Of a DNA stretch of 64,000 nucleotides, positions 55,886-64,000 are shown one piece after another (the first letter of the stretch is position 1; every line of letters starts with the position of its first letter). The stretch comes from Prevotella melaninogenica (GTDB lineage Bacteria > Bacteroidota > Bacteroidia > Bacteroidales > Bacteroidaceae): positions 1,368,501 through 1,432,500 of the forward strand of contig NZ_CP072360.1 in assembly GCF_018128065.1 (NCBI RefSeq), given 5' to 3'. Below the pieces are notes generated by a model. It saw only the letters and a list, made by a program, of their open reading frames with translations. It did no database searches and was not told the DNA's origin. The position numbers and the translations under genes are program-made.

Positions 55886-56272
55886 TTATTCTACAAAGTT
55901 AATGAGCAGCAATAACAATATATTAGGAATAATCATCCAAGCAAAGAAAACAAACCAAAGCGTAGGCGGACTATCATAAATAGATCCCCGATAATGAGTC
56001 ATTACACGACTATGATGTCCTCGCACCTGATATATATAATATACAATGATATACGATAAAAGTATAGGTACACTGATTACAGTTTTTTCTTTCCATCCAG
56101 TAAAATGAAGCAGTGTGATATTCAGCAAATTTAAGCAATACCCCAAAAGGAACATAATCCCTAAAGGTATTAGTAACACTCCATCAATACTACGACGCCC
56201 TGGGAAAAGCTGATGTAACCGCTCTCCAACAAAGTAAACCAAGTCGAAAAAATAAAACTTTCTCTTACCCAT
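55886..56272 (-). CDS. Small integral membrane protein of unknown function
   Basis: 128 residues with about three hydrophobic segments (IDGVLLIPLGIMFLLGYCLNLLNITLL, VISVPILLSYIIVYYIYQV and LWFVFFAWMIIPNILLLLLIN, each roughly 18-25 residues) joined by basic loops (GRRS, RGHHSRVMTHYRG). No motif or family recognised. 15 nt downstream of pyrD on the same strand and followed by a strong terminator, so it is the last gene of the pyrK-pyrD transcript. Confidence 0.75.
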   Translation of the reverse strand: MGKRKFYFFDLVYFVGERLHQLFPGRRSIDGVLLIPLGIMFLLGYCLNLLNITLLHFTGWKEKTVISVPILLSYIIVYYIYQVRGHHSRVMTHYRGSIYDSPPTLWFVFFAWMIIPNILLLLLINFVE

Positions 56273-56287
56273 TCTTGCTTTAAAAGT

Positions 56288-57196
56288 CTATACAAGACAG
56301 TTGATGATTTCCGTAACCGACTTACAGCCATGACGGTCAAGCCAGTCATTAATACCATCACGCACCTTTATCGTAACCTGTGGGTCAATGAAATTCGCTG
56401 TTCCTATCTGAATTGCTGTTGCTCCTGCCATGAGGAATTCAATAGCATCTTCAGCAGTAGAAATACCACCCAAACCGATAATAGGTATCTTAACAGCCTT
56501 TGCAACATCATTAACCATTCGGACAGCTACAGGCTTTACAGCTGGTCCACTCAATCCTCCCGTACGAATACTCAACTTCGGACGACGATGCTCAATATCA
56601 ATCGCCATTCCCATCAACGTGTTAATCAGTGATACCGAGTCAGCACCTTCATCTTCGCAGGCACGTGCAATGCTGGCAACGTCTGTGACATTAGGTGAAA
56701 GCTTCACAATCATCGTCTTGTGATAATGCTGGCGCACAGCCTTCACGATAGAAGCAGCACCAGAACAGGTGACACCGAACGACATACCGCCTTCCTTCAC
56801 GTTTGGGCAAGAGATATTCACTTCAATCGCAGGAATACTCTCCAATGCATCGAGTTTCTCAGCAGTCTCTGCATAAGATTCAGGCGAATTTCCGCTCACA
56901 TTGACTATCATATTGGTATCGATATCCTTTATCTGAGGATAGATATGCTCGATAAAATAATCTACACCCTTATTCTGTAAGCCTACGCAATTAAGCATAC
57001 CCTGAGGTGTTTCTACCATACGAGGATAGTCATTTCCCTCACGTGGTTCCAATGTTGTTCCCTTAACGATGATACCTCCAATTTCTTCCAATGGTACAAA
57101 GTCGGCAAACTCTAAACCATAACCAAAGGTACCGCTGGCAGTCATCACTGGATTCTTGAGATGTAAGTCATTTATCTTTACACTTAAATCAGCCAT
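56288..57196 (-). CDS. pyrD: Dihydroorotate dehydrogenase B (NAD+), catalytic subunit
   Basis: 302 residues, class 1B: FMN-dependent oxidation of dihydroorotate to orotate in pyrimidine synthesis, cytoplasmic. Motifs: [44 protein letters not shown] with the active-site cysteine loop, [25 protein letters not shown] and [27 protein letters not shown] in part. It pairs with PyrK, whose gene lies 115 nt upstream on the same strand. Confidence 0.97.
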   Translation of the reverse strand: MADLSVKINDLHLKNPVMTASGTFGYGLEFADFVPLEEIGGIIVKGTTLEPREGNDYPRMVETPQGMLNCVGLQNKGVDYFIEHIYPQIKDIDTNMIVNVSGNSPESYAETAEKLDALESIPAIEVNISCPNVKEGGMSFGVTCSGAASIVKAVRQHYHKTMIVKLSPNVTDVASIARACEDEGADSVSLINTLMGMAIDIEHRRPKLSIRTGGLSGPAVKPVAVRMVNDVAKAVKIPIIGLGGISTAEDAIEFLMAGATAIQIGTANFIDPQVTIKVRDGINDWLDRHGCKSVTEIINCLV

Positions 57197-57311
57197 ATTA
57201 TAATCATCTATTTTTACAAAATTATGTGGTATTAGCTTCTTTCACCTATTAGAATTACGCATCTATTCCGTCTTCTATAAGGAGACTAAGTCCCTACCAC
57301 TTCTTTCTGAT

Positions 57312-58088
57312 TTATTCTCCCCACATCAACCTACGTGTATCGAAGACAGGACCTTCTGTACATACGCAGAGATTTCCCTCTGTTGTTTTCTCTACACAAC
57401 ACAGACAAGCACCGACACCGCAAGCCATCATATTCTCTAACGATGCCTCACAAGGAATAGATGCTCGGTGAGCATAACGTGCCACAGCCATCATCATTGG
57501 CTTAGGACCACAGGTTGAAATACGATCAAAACGCTCTGTGGACAGGATAGAGTGATTTGTGACAAACCCTTTCTCACCTGCAGAACCATCCTCTGTAGTG
57601 ATACATACCTTTCCATACTTCTCGAAAAGCGATACCTCTGCTAAGTCGGCTGCTGTACGAGCGCCCAACAAAAAGACAGGCGAACCACCAGCCTCCTTTA
57701 TCTGCTTACCGAAATAAAGCAACGGAGCAACGCCTACACCACCGCCTACAAGCAATACACGTTCTGACGGACTTGCCAAAGGGGCAAACGTATTACCCAA
57801 AGGAAGAACACAGTTTAACCTATCGCCTTCACGTAGACGTGCAAGCGTACGCGTACCTTCTCCTACAGGTGCAACAAGCAGCCACAACTCATTACACTCT
57901 TTATCAACAAAATTAATAGAAATAGGACGGCGAAGAAAGGTAGAAGGCGAGCCGTCCACTCTCACCTCTACAAACTGACCGGGCAGCATCTCTGGAAGCG
58001 GTTTCTCATCTGTCAGCTTAATAAGGACATTCCTTACATTGACACGCTCTACGGAAGATACCTTCAAGTCGAGGACATACTTCTTCAT
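57312..58088 (-). CDS. pyrK: Dihydroorotate dehydrogenase B, electron-transfer subunit PyrK
   Basis: 258 residues: a FAD domain (LPGQFVEVRV, FLRRPISIN), an NAD domain (LVGGGVGVAPLLYFG) and a C-terminal [2Fe-2S] cluster with CGVGACLCCVEKT and a later Cys (LCVCTEGPVF). It passes electrons from PyrD to NAD. The same domain type forms the first half of the fused oxidoreductase at the start of the window; the two are paralogues in different pathways. Promoter box 26 nt upstream. Confidence 0.95.
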   Translation of the reverse strand: MKKYVLDLKVSSVERVNVRNVLIKLTDEKPLPEMLPGQFVEVRVDGSPSTFLRRPISINFVDKECNELWLLVAPVGEGTRTLARLREGDRLNCVLPLGNTFAPLASPSERVLLVGGGVGVAPLLYFGKQIKEAGGSPVFLLGARTAADLAEVSLFEKYGKVCITTEDGSAGEKGFVTNHSILSTERFDRISTCGPKPMMMAVARYAHRASIPCEASLENMMACGVGACLCCVEKTTEGNLCVCTEGPVFDTRRLMWGE

Positions 58089-58113
58089 CTTTGCTTTGCT
58101 TTTTAAAACTATG

Positions 58114-58121
58114 CAAATATA
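58114..58121 (-). promoter_or_regulatory. Predicted -7 promoter element of pyrK-pyrD
   Basis: The minus strand reads TATATTTG followed by C, full TAnnTTTG match. Confidence 0.55.
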
Positions 58122-58286
58122 GATAAAATATCCCGATTATAAACTGATTGAAGAAAAAAACAGAGAGAAATCCTTTCAAAACGAGTAATGCCCATAAACA
58201 TCTATCGCATTAATAATACAATTAACACCTTTATATATAATCAGAAAGAGACTATCTTACGCTTTTCAGTCTATGTGTTATAACCC

Positions 58287-58350
58287 AGCACATAATGTGT
58301 TAGTTCCTAACACACGTGGTGTTTATGATTAGCACTATTCGTGCTAAGGG
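58287..58350 (+). repeat. Palindromic repeat family R2, copy 3
   Basis: It contains TGTGTTAGTTCCTAACACA (a stem-loop), CACGTGGTGTTTATG and TTAGCACTATTCGTGCTAAG, with the same order of motifs as copies 1 and 2. It lies in the gene-free spacer 58089-58784, otherwise AT-rich. Confidence 0.5.
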
Positions 58351-58613
58351 ATAAATATCTCAGAATATAACCCTAAAAGGCAAGCTATTTATTGTCATAA
58401 ATAGGGTTGTATAACTAAAAACAAGTCTTATCAAAACTCGCCTCCACAAAAGCAGACTGTCTATAAGGGTACAATATATATAACCATTGCAATAGATTGA
58501 TGATAAATTACTTATCTGAATGTCCGATTGACAATTAGACTTATCAGCTATCAAACAACTCTATTACTGTAAATATTCTTCCAAAAGAAGGTAAGATTAT
58601 CGGATTTTCTTTG

Positions 58614-58621
58614 TACTTTTG
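58614..58621 (+). promoter_or_regulatory. Predicted -7 promoter element of the KAP NTPase gene
   Basis: TACTTTTG followed by CC matches TAnnTTTG, 164 nt before the ATG, leaving a leader of about 155 nt. Confidence 0.45.
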
Positions 58622-58784
58622 CCATGTTGGTTGCATAGTTAACACTTTTATTTCCAACAATAAGTCAAGTGAATTCTGCAGCACGACTGACACTTAGGCA
58701 ACATTTTGTTACTCAAGTACTTGTATTAATACTTAAATCAGAACATTACAAAATCAAGGACTACGCCTGGTAAAACATAAATTT

Positions 58785-60194
58785 ATGAAAAAAATAGATA
58801 TAACCTACGAGTTAGAAGATTTCTACCATCATTTAAACGAAGCTACTATAGACAGAACCATCTTTTCAGCAAAATTCGGTGATGGCAAAACAGAGTTCCT
58901 AAAACAATTCAAGGAAAAATACCAAGATAAATACGACTTCTATACTCTGTACCCTGTCAACTATCAGATTGCTCCAAACGAACAAATAATGGAGTACATA
59001 AAAAGAGACCTGCTATTCCAACTGCTTCTCAACGAAAAAATCAAACCAGGTATAGAGATTCCTAACCCTATCGCATTCCAATGGTACCTCTGTAATAATA
59101 CGTTTGACATTATACGAGACTGTATGAAATTTGCTCCATCACTCATTGGCACAATGGCGCAATACCAAGTGGTATTAGAGGGCGTAACAGCACTTGCAGA
59201 AACAATCATCAAACAATATCAGAAATTTAAGGATTTCAAAGAAGAAATCAACAATAATAGTTTTCAAGAAGGGGTGAACTATATTGGGCGTTTCAATAAC
59301 GAGGCTGGTAGTATCTATGAATTAGACCCTATCAGCTGGCTCATTGCTAAAAGCATTACTGCTGAGAAAAGAAAAACACCCGTCCTCATCATAGAGGATC
59401 TTGACCGTATTGACCCTGCACACTTGTTCAGAATACTTAATATATTCTCTTCCCACATAGACAGACAATATCTATTAAGTGACCAAAACATAATAGAAGA
59501 TGACGAAGAGAAGTCTTTAGACCAACTTCCGAATAAATTTGGGTTTAAGAAAATCATTTTTATCATGGATGCAGAAGCAACTGCGGCTATTTACGAGAAG
59601 TTCTATGGGAATTATAATTATAAGGGATACATTAGTAAATTTATCTCCAAACGTATTTTTGAATATTCGATAACAAAAGCTGCACAAACAAGATTGAATG
59701 AACATTTCTATCATGAATGTGGAATAGGTGCAAATACTGTATTTGATGCGTTAAGAAACGTGAGAGTCAATTTAGACTTATCTGTAAGAGACATTGTAAG
59801 AGTACTCGATGATTTTACAGATTCCTATAGAAGAGAAGAAGTGATAAAAAAAGAAGTACCATTTTTATCGGACACACCAGTTGTTAGATTCATTGCAATA
59901 TTAAGCAGATTGGGACTAAATAAACAGCAGATACCAAAGGTTATCAAAGAAATACCACTAAACTCAATGATCATAAGTTTCTTGGACTGTTTTGCTTTAG
60001 ATGAAAATTCTATTCAAGCATATAATTATTTGCGATATAATGGACGAACATATCAAATAGGATATACTGAGGATAACGGAGTTCTACATCTAATAGATTT
60101 AAACCATATAAATGATGAAAATATAAAAAATATCGAGTACGCAGAAATAGACATTGATGCTGCCATTGCCAAAGCATTAAGATATGTAAACTAA
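58785..60194 (+). CDS. KAP-type P-loop NTPase, orphan
   Basis: 469 residues. Walker A is in FSAKFGDGKTEFLKQF (core residues 31-38) and an extended Walker B in VLIIEDLDRIDP (about 199-209), the hhhEDLDR form typical of the KAP/STAND-related family. KAP proteins usually carry membrane segments between these motifs; here that insert is a moderately hydrophobic helical region (FAPSLIGTMAQYQVVLEGV) that may only touch the membrane. The C-terminal half is helical with SVRDIVRVLDDFTDSYRRE. KAP NTPases act in membrane-associated assemblies and turn up in phage-defence islands. Here the gene is alone, AT-rich (about 36% GC by impression) and flanked by long spacers with repeats, which fits lateral gain. 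No partner effector is adjacent. Confidence 0.75.
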   Translation: MKKIDITYELEDFYHHLNEATIDRTIFSAKFGDGKTEFLKQFKEKYQDKYDFYTLYPVNYQIAPNEQIMEYIKRDLLFQLLLNEKIKPGIEIPNPIAFQWYLCNNTFDIIRDCMKFAPSLIGTMAQYQVVLEGVTALAETIIKQYQKFKDFKEEINNNSFQEGVNYIGRFNNEAGSIYELDPISWLIAKSITAEKRKTPVLIIEDLDRIDPAHLFRILNIFSSHIDRQYLLSDQNIIEDDEEKSLDQLPNKFGFKKIIFIMDAEATAAIYEKFYGNYNYKGYISKFISKRIFEYSITKAAQTRLNEHFYHECGIGANTVFDALRNVRVNLDLSVRDIVRVLDDFTDSYRREEVIKKEVPFLSDTPVVRFIAILSRLGLNKQQIPKVIKEIPLNSMIISFLDCFALDENSIQAYNYLRYNGRTYQIGYTEDNGVLHLIDLNHINDENIKNIEYAEIDIDAAIAKALRYVN

Positions 60195-60361
60195 CAAGAG
60201 AGACTTAAAACATGATAGGCATAAGTATGAAACGAAATTGAACAAGATACTCTATATATGACTAAAAAGAGTAAGAAAAGAGACGATAAGATACTATGTA
60301 ATTGCTTTATCAAGTTTAAGTAAATAGTCCGCTTCCAACATACGATTCCCTAGAATTACAC

Positions 60362-60475
60362 TTTCCTGTCACTACTGTCATCCAAAGAGAGAATATAACT
60401 AATTAGTTTATAAGGAATTTGTGCTAAATGTTAAAATGACAGCAAACTAAATCAAAAATAGTTTTTTTGGTAAAC
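60362..60475 (-). repeat. Dispersed repeat family R1, copy D (inverted)
   Basis: The reverse complement has TTTGCTGTCATTTTAACATT and ends GATGACAGTAGTGACAGG. The most diverged of the four copies. It lies in the gene-free spacer 60195-60806 between the converging KAP and XRE genes. Confidence 0.6.
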
Positions 60476-60724
60476 GATTAAATTAAAGTCTATCGTAGCA
60501 CATCCAAACTCTGGATAGACATGATAAAAAAGTAAGAACCCAGTAATATTAATAAGAGAAAAGACCTTTGTGGGCTTAAAGTTCGTTTGCATGCTATAAA
60601 CACCTATTTCTTTATAGTAAGAGCAAATACATCAAAATTGAAACAAAGGCTTGTAAGAAAGACTACATAGATTCTTATAGAATAATGTACGCTACTTAGA
60701 AATTGTTTTAAGAGATAACTAATG

Positions 60725-60772
60725 TAACTTTGCACTCGGAAGTTAACGAATACGTTTACAAACTCCGAGTGC
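60725..60772 (+). promoter_or_regulatory. Orphan promoter box directly joined to a hairpin
   Basis: TAACTTTG (60725-60732, full TAnnTTTG match) runs into a perfect inverted repeat, GCACTCGGA (60732-60740) with TCCGAGTGC (60764-60772), then TATTCTTT. No plus-strand gene follows; the XRE gene converges. The hairpin may also serve as the XRE terminator, though its minus-strand tail is not U-rich. Confidence 0.4.
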
Positions 60773-60806
60773 TATTCTTTGAATATCATTTTCGCATTCC
60801 GAAGAC

Positions 60807-61277
60807 TTACTTCTTTGGTACAAAAGTCTCCCATGTTTGGTCATCAAAGAAGATACGAATCTCGGTGATACGACGTTGTGGTTTGTCAATATATTTTATC
60901 TCTGTTCGAGCTGGCGTTTTATAGCTATTATCATTATAAGGTGAACTTACTTGTTCGGCTTCAGCCTGCGATGGGGAGGTAGAATAAGAGAAATCAAGTG
61001 CGCCTTCAGAATTACCAGGACGCATCATGTCGGTTTCTGCATTAGAAGAATTAGACTCAACCCCCTGATCTTTAAACATAGGTCCTTGTCCATACATAAG
61101 CCAGTCAAGATTAATCTTAGTAAACTTACTACGAATTGCCTCAACAGTATTTAGAGTCGGTTTTGTTCTTCCCGTAAAAATACTACTGAGCGATGCAGAT
61201 GAGATTCCTATGAAATCTGAGAAGGTTTGTTGAGTCATGTGCTGACTCTCCATAAGCTGTCTGATTCGATCTTTCAT
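60807..61277 (-). CDS. XRE-family helix-turn-helix regulator
   Basis: 156 residues. The N-terminal HTH_3-like domain is IRQLMESQHMTQQTFSDFIG followed by ISSASLSSIFTGRTKPTLNTVEAI, with the WLMYGQGPMF segment that follows the HTH in many Bacteroidota XRE proteins. The middle is Ser/Asn-rich and probably disordered. A conserved-looking end (RRITEIRIFFDDQTWETFVPKK) may bind a ligand or partner. It has its own promoter box 72 nt upstream. The target genes are unknown; no phage genes are next to it. Confidence 0.85.
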   Translation of the reverse strand: MKDRIRQLMESQHMTQQTFSDFIGISSASLSSIFTGRTKPTLNTVEAIRSKFTKINLDWLMYGQGPMFKDQGVESNSSNAETDMMRPGNSEGALDFSYSTSPSQAEAEQVSSPYNDNSYKTPARTEIKYIDKPQRRITEIRIFFDDQTWETFVPKK

Positions 61278-61348
61278 ATTAAATTTCTATCGTTCGTTTT
61301 CAAATAGAGGTGTTTTTAGGGCAATTTGCCACTTCTATAACTCTTTTA

Positions 61349-61356
61349 CAAAGGTA
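61349..61356 (-). promoter_or_regulatory. Predicted -7 promoter element of the XRE gene
   Basis: The minus strand reads TACCTTTG, a full TAnnTTTG match, 72 nt before the ATG. Confidence 0.55.
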
Positions 61357-62004
61357 AACAAAAGATTTTAGACATCAAAATTATGAGACGAAAAGATTTC
61401 ATTTGTATATCTAACTTTTTATATTTACATTTTACAATTATAAAGTAATTAAAGTGTGCATTCCTAATATACATTTACAAATCAATATATACGTACCTAT
61501 ACGATATAAAATAAATAAATAAACAAAAATACCTAAACCACTGGCTATAATACATATTATTGAGCATATACAAACCTAAAAAGTGGAAATATACGGTTTA
61601 TAAGGCTTTAAAAGGTAAACAAAGCTATTAAAACAACATTGATTTATAATAACTATCTGATTTACAGTAATATAACAACACAATTAATCATGTGTATAAA
61701 AATACATTTATGTTTGCAAAGCTATAAAACCACATTTAATAATACAAATATGAACTTGTGTGAGCATTTATTTATTATTAAACAATCACCTTTTATCAAC
61801 AAACATAAATCAAGATAGCAACATTTTTAAATATCAGATTTACAATATAAAACCATAACATATGTGAAAGATAAATCGTTTCTCCAAGAAAAGAACCATT
61901 TTTTGCATGCTTCAAGTATTTACGAACAAGGGGAAAGAAGGCGAAAAATACGCAAAAAATGAAGGAGCTAAAATGAGCTAACTCCCCTAATACTCAATAG
62001 AAAA

Positions 62005-62034
62005 CATGAAAAAAGCACCCTTTTTAGAGTGCTT
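62005..62034 (-). terminator. Intrinsic terminator after holA
   Basis: AAGCACCC pairs with GAGTGCTT (seven of eight positions) around TTTTTA, with a plus-strand A-run that gives TTTTTT on the minus strand; about 80 nt after the holA stop. Confidence 0.7.
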
Positions 62035-62114
62035 CTTTTAGCTTAAAATAGCGTTATTTTTGATTGAAAAGGGTCATTTTTCTGCTTGAAAAAGCATAAA
62101 AACCCATCATTTTT

Positions 62115-63140
62115 TTAATGAAGAATGAAGAAAATCAGCTCTTTCATCAAATCTCCTGCACCAGTATTAGGATTATCCAATCCTTTACTCTTTCCATCGA
62201 TATCTCGAATCTTAGAAATAATATCCATCGTTTTGCGTGCAGAATAGTTCTTTTGTCCAATCACAAACTCTTTTGCTCCCCATATGCTTCGTAAATCTAA
62301 AGCTGCTGCTATATCTTTTTCTGTGTTTTTCTGAGGCGCGTAATGAACAATCATCAGACTTTGAAAATAAGAAAAGAGCAAAGGAAGGAAAGAATAAAGT
62401 GAACCAGCTTTGGGATTATTGTCAAAATATTTCACAATCTGATTTGCCTTAAAACAGTCTTTCTGAACAATTGCATTCCTAAGTTCAAACGCATTGAAAT
62501 CTTTACTTACTCCAATCTCCTTTTCCACGACTTCTGGTGTTACCATAAGATTGTCTGCCGGGAGCGAAATAAGAACCTTATCAAGTTCTGAAGTAAGACG
62601 ACTGAGATCTGCCCCAATATGATCAGCTATAATCTGACACGATTTAGGGTCGATACTAACTTTTCTTTCTTTTAAGTAACTTTGGATAAAATCAGGGAGC
62701 TGATAGTCGCGCAACTTCTTACTTTCAAAAACGACACCTACAGATTGTGCTAATCCAAGCGTCTTCTTACGTGCATCAATTTTCCCATTTTTATGGCACC
62801 ATACAAGGATGGTTGATTTTACGGGATTTTTGAGATACTTATCCAATGCTTCTAAAGAGCGTATATTCTGTGCTTCTTTGACGATTATCACTTGATGTTC
62901 AGCCATCATTGGATAGCGTCTTGCCATATCAGCTACTTGAACAGCTGTTACGTCTGATCCGAAGCAGATGGTTTCATTAAAATCCCGTTCTTCTGGAGAA
63001 AGAACATGTTCCGCTATATAATCAGAAATCTGGTCTATATAATAAGATTCTTCACCCATCAGCATATAGATGGGAGCAAACTTCTTATTCTTCAGATCCT
63101 GCATTATACTCTGAAATGTTGATCCTTGCTTTGCTGGCAT
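62115..63140 (-). CDS. holA: DNA polymerase III delta subunit HolA
   Basis: 341 residues, clamp-loader wrench subunit. N-terminal part: FAPIYMLMGEESYYIDQISDYI, the usual delta opening. A degenerate AAA+ core (no Walker A) has IIVKEAQNIRSLEALDKYLKNP and STILVWCHKNGKIDARKK, followed by the ADHIGADLSRLTSELDKVLI helical domain and a C-terminal collar with ELRNAIVQKDCFKANQIVKYF. The family is divergent but the order of these segments is characteristic. It is divergent from the HsdR-N-like gene. Confidence 0.93.
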   Translation of the reverse strand: MPAKQGSTFQSIMQDLKNKKFAPIYMLMGEESYYIDQISDYIAEHVLSPEERDFNETICFGSDVTAVQVADMARRYPMMAEHQVIIVKEAQNIRSLEALDKYLKNPVKSTILVWCHKNGKIDARKKTLGLAQSVGVVFESKKLRDYQLPDFIQSYLKERKVSIDPKSCQIIADHIGADLSRLTSELDKVLISLPADNLMVTPEVVEKEIGVSKDFNAFELRNAIVQKDCFKANQIVKYFDNNPKAGSLYSFLPLLFSYFQSLMIVHYAPQKNTEKDIAAALDLRSIWGAKEFVIGQKNYSARKTMDIISKIRDIDGKSKGLDNPNTGAGDLMKELIFFILH

Positions 63141-63152
63141 TTACTTTTTTAT

Positions 63153-63160
63153 TAACTTTG
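63153..63160 (+). promoter_or_regulatory. Predicted -7 promoter element for the HsdR-N-like gene
   Basis: TAACTTTG followed by C, full match, only 13 nt beyond the holA start on the opposite strand and about 203 nt before the plus-strand ATG. Confidence 0.45.
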
Positions 63161-63274
63161 CATTATAGATAAACCATATACACAGACAAGAAGAGCGAGA
63201 CTATATGTCCATCTTAACAACTAATCTGTTGAAAGGAACACGTCTTCTAATATCTTGCTGTTCGGTCTGTCATG

Positions 63275-63282
63275 CAAAGTTA
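63275..63282 (-). promoter_or_regulatory. Predicted -7 promoter element of holA
   Basis: The minus strand reads TAACTTTG followed by C, 135 nt before the holA ATG. Together with the plus box at 63153 it implies overlapping divergent leaders. Confidence 0.45.
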
Positions 63283-63362
63283 GTAGAAAAGAGATAGAAA
63301 ACAAAATTTTCATTTGACTTTCGCCTTCACTTTACACCATTTATATATAATGATATTTAGTT

Positions 63363-63812
63363 ATGATACAGCTTAACCTTCCTCCTTACCAAATAAGAAT
63401 AAAAGAGGTAAACGGACGGAAGCAGATTTTTGATATTCTTCGCAGGAAATACATAGCACTCACTCCAGAGGAATGGGTGCGTCAACACTTTATACACTTC
63501 CTTATTGAACACAAGCATTACCCTGCTTCCCTCCTCGCTAATGAGGTTCCGTTGCAGGTGGGTGAAAAGAAAGTTCGTGCAGACAGTGTACTATACGACA
63601 ATCAGCTTCGACCAAGGATGATTATAGAGTACAAAGCTCCAACAATACCCCTAACACAGAAAGTGTTTGACCAGATATCTGTTTACAACCTCCTACTCCA
63701 TGTTGATTATCTCGTTGTATCGAATGGATTAGGGTCGTATATCTGCAAAATGGATTATGAACAACAATCATACACATTCCTTGAGAGTCTTCCTGATTAT
63801 CAAAACATCTGA
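63363..63812 (+). CDS. HsdR N-terminal-like (PD-(D/E)xK) protein
   Basis: 149 residues matching the type I restriction enzyme R-protein N-terminal fold (PF13588-type): EWVRQHFIHFLIEHKHYP, then the nuclease motif as RADSVLYDN (Asp) followed by MIIEYKAP (E-x-K), and QISVYNLLLHVDYLVVSNG. Free-standing proteins of this kind are widespread in Bacteroidota next to holA and are not part of a restriction system (recollection). No HsdS, HsdM or helicase domain is present here. It is probably an uncharacterised nuclease-like housekeeping protein. Confidence 0.85.
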   Translation: MIQLNLPPYQIRIKEVNGRKQIFDILRRKYIALTPEEWVRQHFIHFLIEHKHYPASLLANEVPLQVGEKKVRADSVLYDNQLRPRMIIEYKAPTIPLTQKVFDQISVYNLLLHVDYLVVSNGLGSYICKMDYEQQSYTFLESLPDYQNI

Positions 63813-63885
63813 CAATACTAATGATTTAACCCCCAATGATAGCATAATTAAACTTGACAATCAGTAAGACAAGACACTTTGGCAT

Positions 63886-63893
63886 TATCTTTG
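63886..63893 (+). promoter_or_regulatory. Predicted -7 promoter element of the last gene
   Basis: TATCTTTG, full TAnnTTTG match, 59 nt before the ATG at 63952. Confidence 0.55.
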
Positions 63894-63951
63894 TCTATAA
63901 GTCAGAAGTGTAACGATAAAGAGAATTTATTTCATATAAACAGAAGAAGAT

Positions 63952-64000
63952 ATGGCAATTGCAAAATGGATAGGTGGCGCATTAGGTTGGATTCTTAGCG
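63952..64000 (+). CDS. Start of a gene cut by the window end
   Basis: Sixteen codons are present (MAIAKWIGGALGWILS). The Gly-rich amphipathic start recalls DjlA/TerB-type co-chaperone proteins of Bacteroidota, but too little remains to name it. A good promoter box lies upstream, so the start is credible. Confidence 0.55.
   Translation, partial: MAIAKWIGGALGWILS

Larger units (their letters stand above)
61278..62114. other. AT-rich gene-free spacer
   Basis: 837 bases with no credible frame on either strand. It holds the XRE promoter box at 61349 and the holA terminator at 62005-62034; the middle (61400-61900) is very AT-rich with no clear repeat. Confidence 0.6.

Noticed and set aside
60730..60924. 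64-codon plus-strand frame overlapping the XRE gene end
   Set aside because: It is antisense to a well-supported regulator and starts inside the hairpin; no protein features.
63363..63812. Fragment of a type I restriction enzyme
   Set aside because: The frame is complete at 149 residues with its own start and stop, and there is no hsdM, hsdS or helicase; it is a free-standing HsdR-N-like protein.

Overview
The window looks like chromosome from a Bacteroidota species, most likely a Prevotella of the oral P. melaninogenica type (an inference, no search was possible). The grounds are: moderate GC; many promoters with the Bacteroidota -7 element TAnnTTTG and no strong Shine-Dalgarno sites; a divergent ECF sigma/FecR and SusC/SusD locus; the fused two-subunit NfnAB-type oxidoreductase; DUF4827 next to glmM; and a Vor/Kor-type 2-oxoacid:ferredoxin oxidoreductase.

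Layout. 1-4.3 kb: 3' part of an NfnA-NfnB fusion, queC, pgk. 4.3-8.4 kb: repeat-rich spacer, a SanA/YdcF protein, a LytTR regulator paired with a membrane protein, and a P-loop domain fused to a DJ-1/PfpI domain. 8.6-16 kb: a host-glycan/amino-sugar locus: a GH29 fucosidase facing an operon of MFS transporter, NagB, a NagB-like/PIG-L fusion and a GH33 sialidase. 16.3-23 kb, all minus: rlmN, pdxA, a flippase-like membrane protein, a frameshifted sigma-54 activator, LptE-like lipoprotein, a TPR-like protein, secG, tRNA-His. 23-24.9 kb: an eroded stretch with gene remnants, a palindrome array and one intact 51-residue membrane ORF. 24.9-31.7 kb: FecR and ECF sigma factor divergent from a frameshifted SusC-like receptor and SusD. 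31.8-34.6 kb: an outer-membrane barrel gene between inverted copies of a dispersed repeat. 34.8-40.7 kb: glmM, DUF4827 lipoprotein, patatin-like protein, aminopeptidase P, C1 peptidase. 40.9-43.0 kb: an IS1634-like insertion sequence. 43.1-49.3 kb: recJ, recQ, acyl-ACP thioesterase, OmpA-family protein. 50-58 kb, all minus: the 2-oxoacid:ferredoxin oxidoreductase with ferredoxin and a 59-residue TPR gene, folD, ffh, a small membrane protein, pyrD, pyrK. 58.8-60.2 kb: an orphan KAP-type P-loop NTPase. 60.8-64 kb: an XRE regulator, holA, an HsdR-N-like PD-(D/E)xK protein, and the start of one more gene.

The housekeeping genes look ordinary. The less explained content is: (i) several dispersed non-coding repeat families, including arrays with an exact 22-nt period, a four-copy family of about 110-145 bp, and a palindromic family; (ii) the orphan KAP NTPase; (iii) the LytTR/membrane-protein pair, which resembles LytTR regulatory systems; (iv) two unusual fusions, P-loop/DJ-1 and pseudo-NagB/PIG-L. 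Two important regulators or receptors (the sigma-54 activator and the SusC-like receptor) each carry a single-base frameshift, which may be real or an assembly error. No CRISPR array, prophage or rRNA operon was seen.
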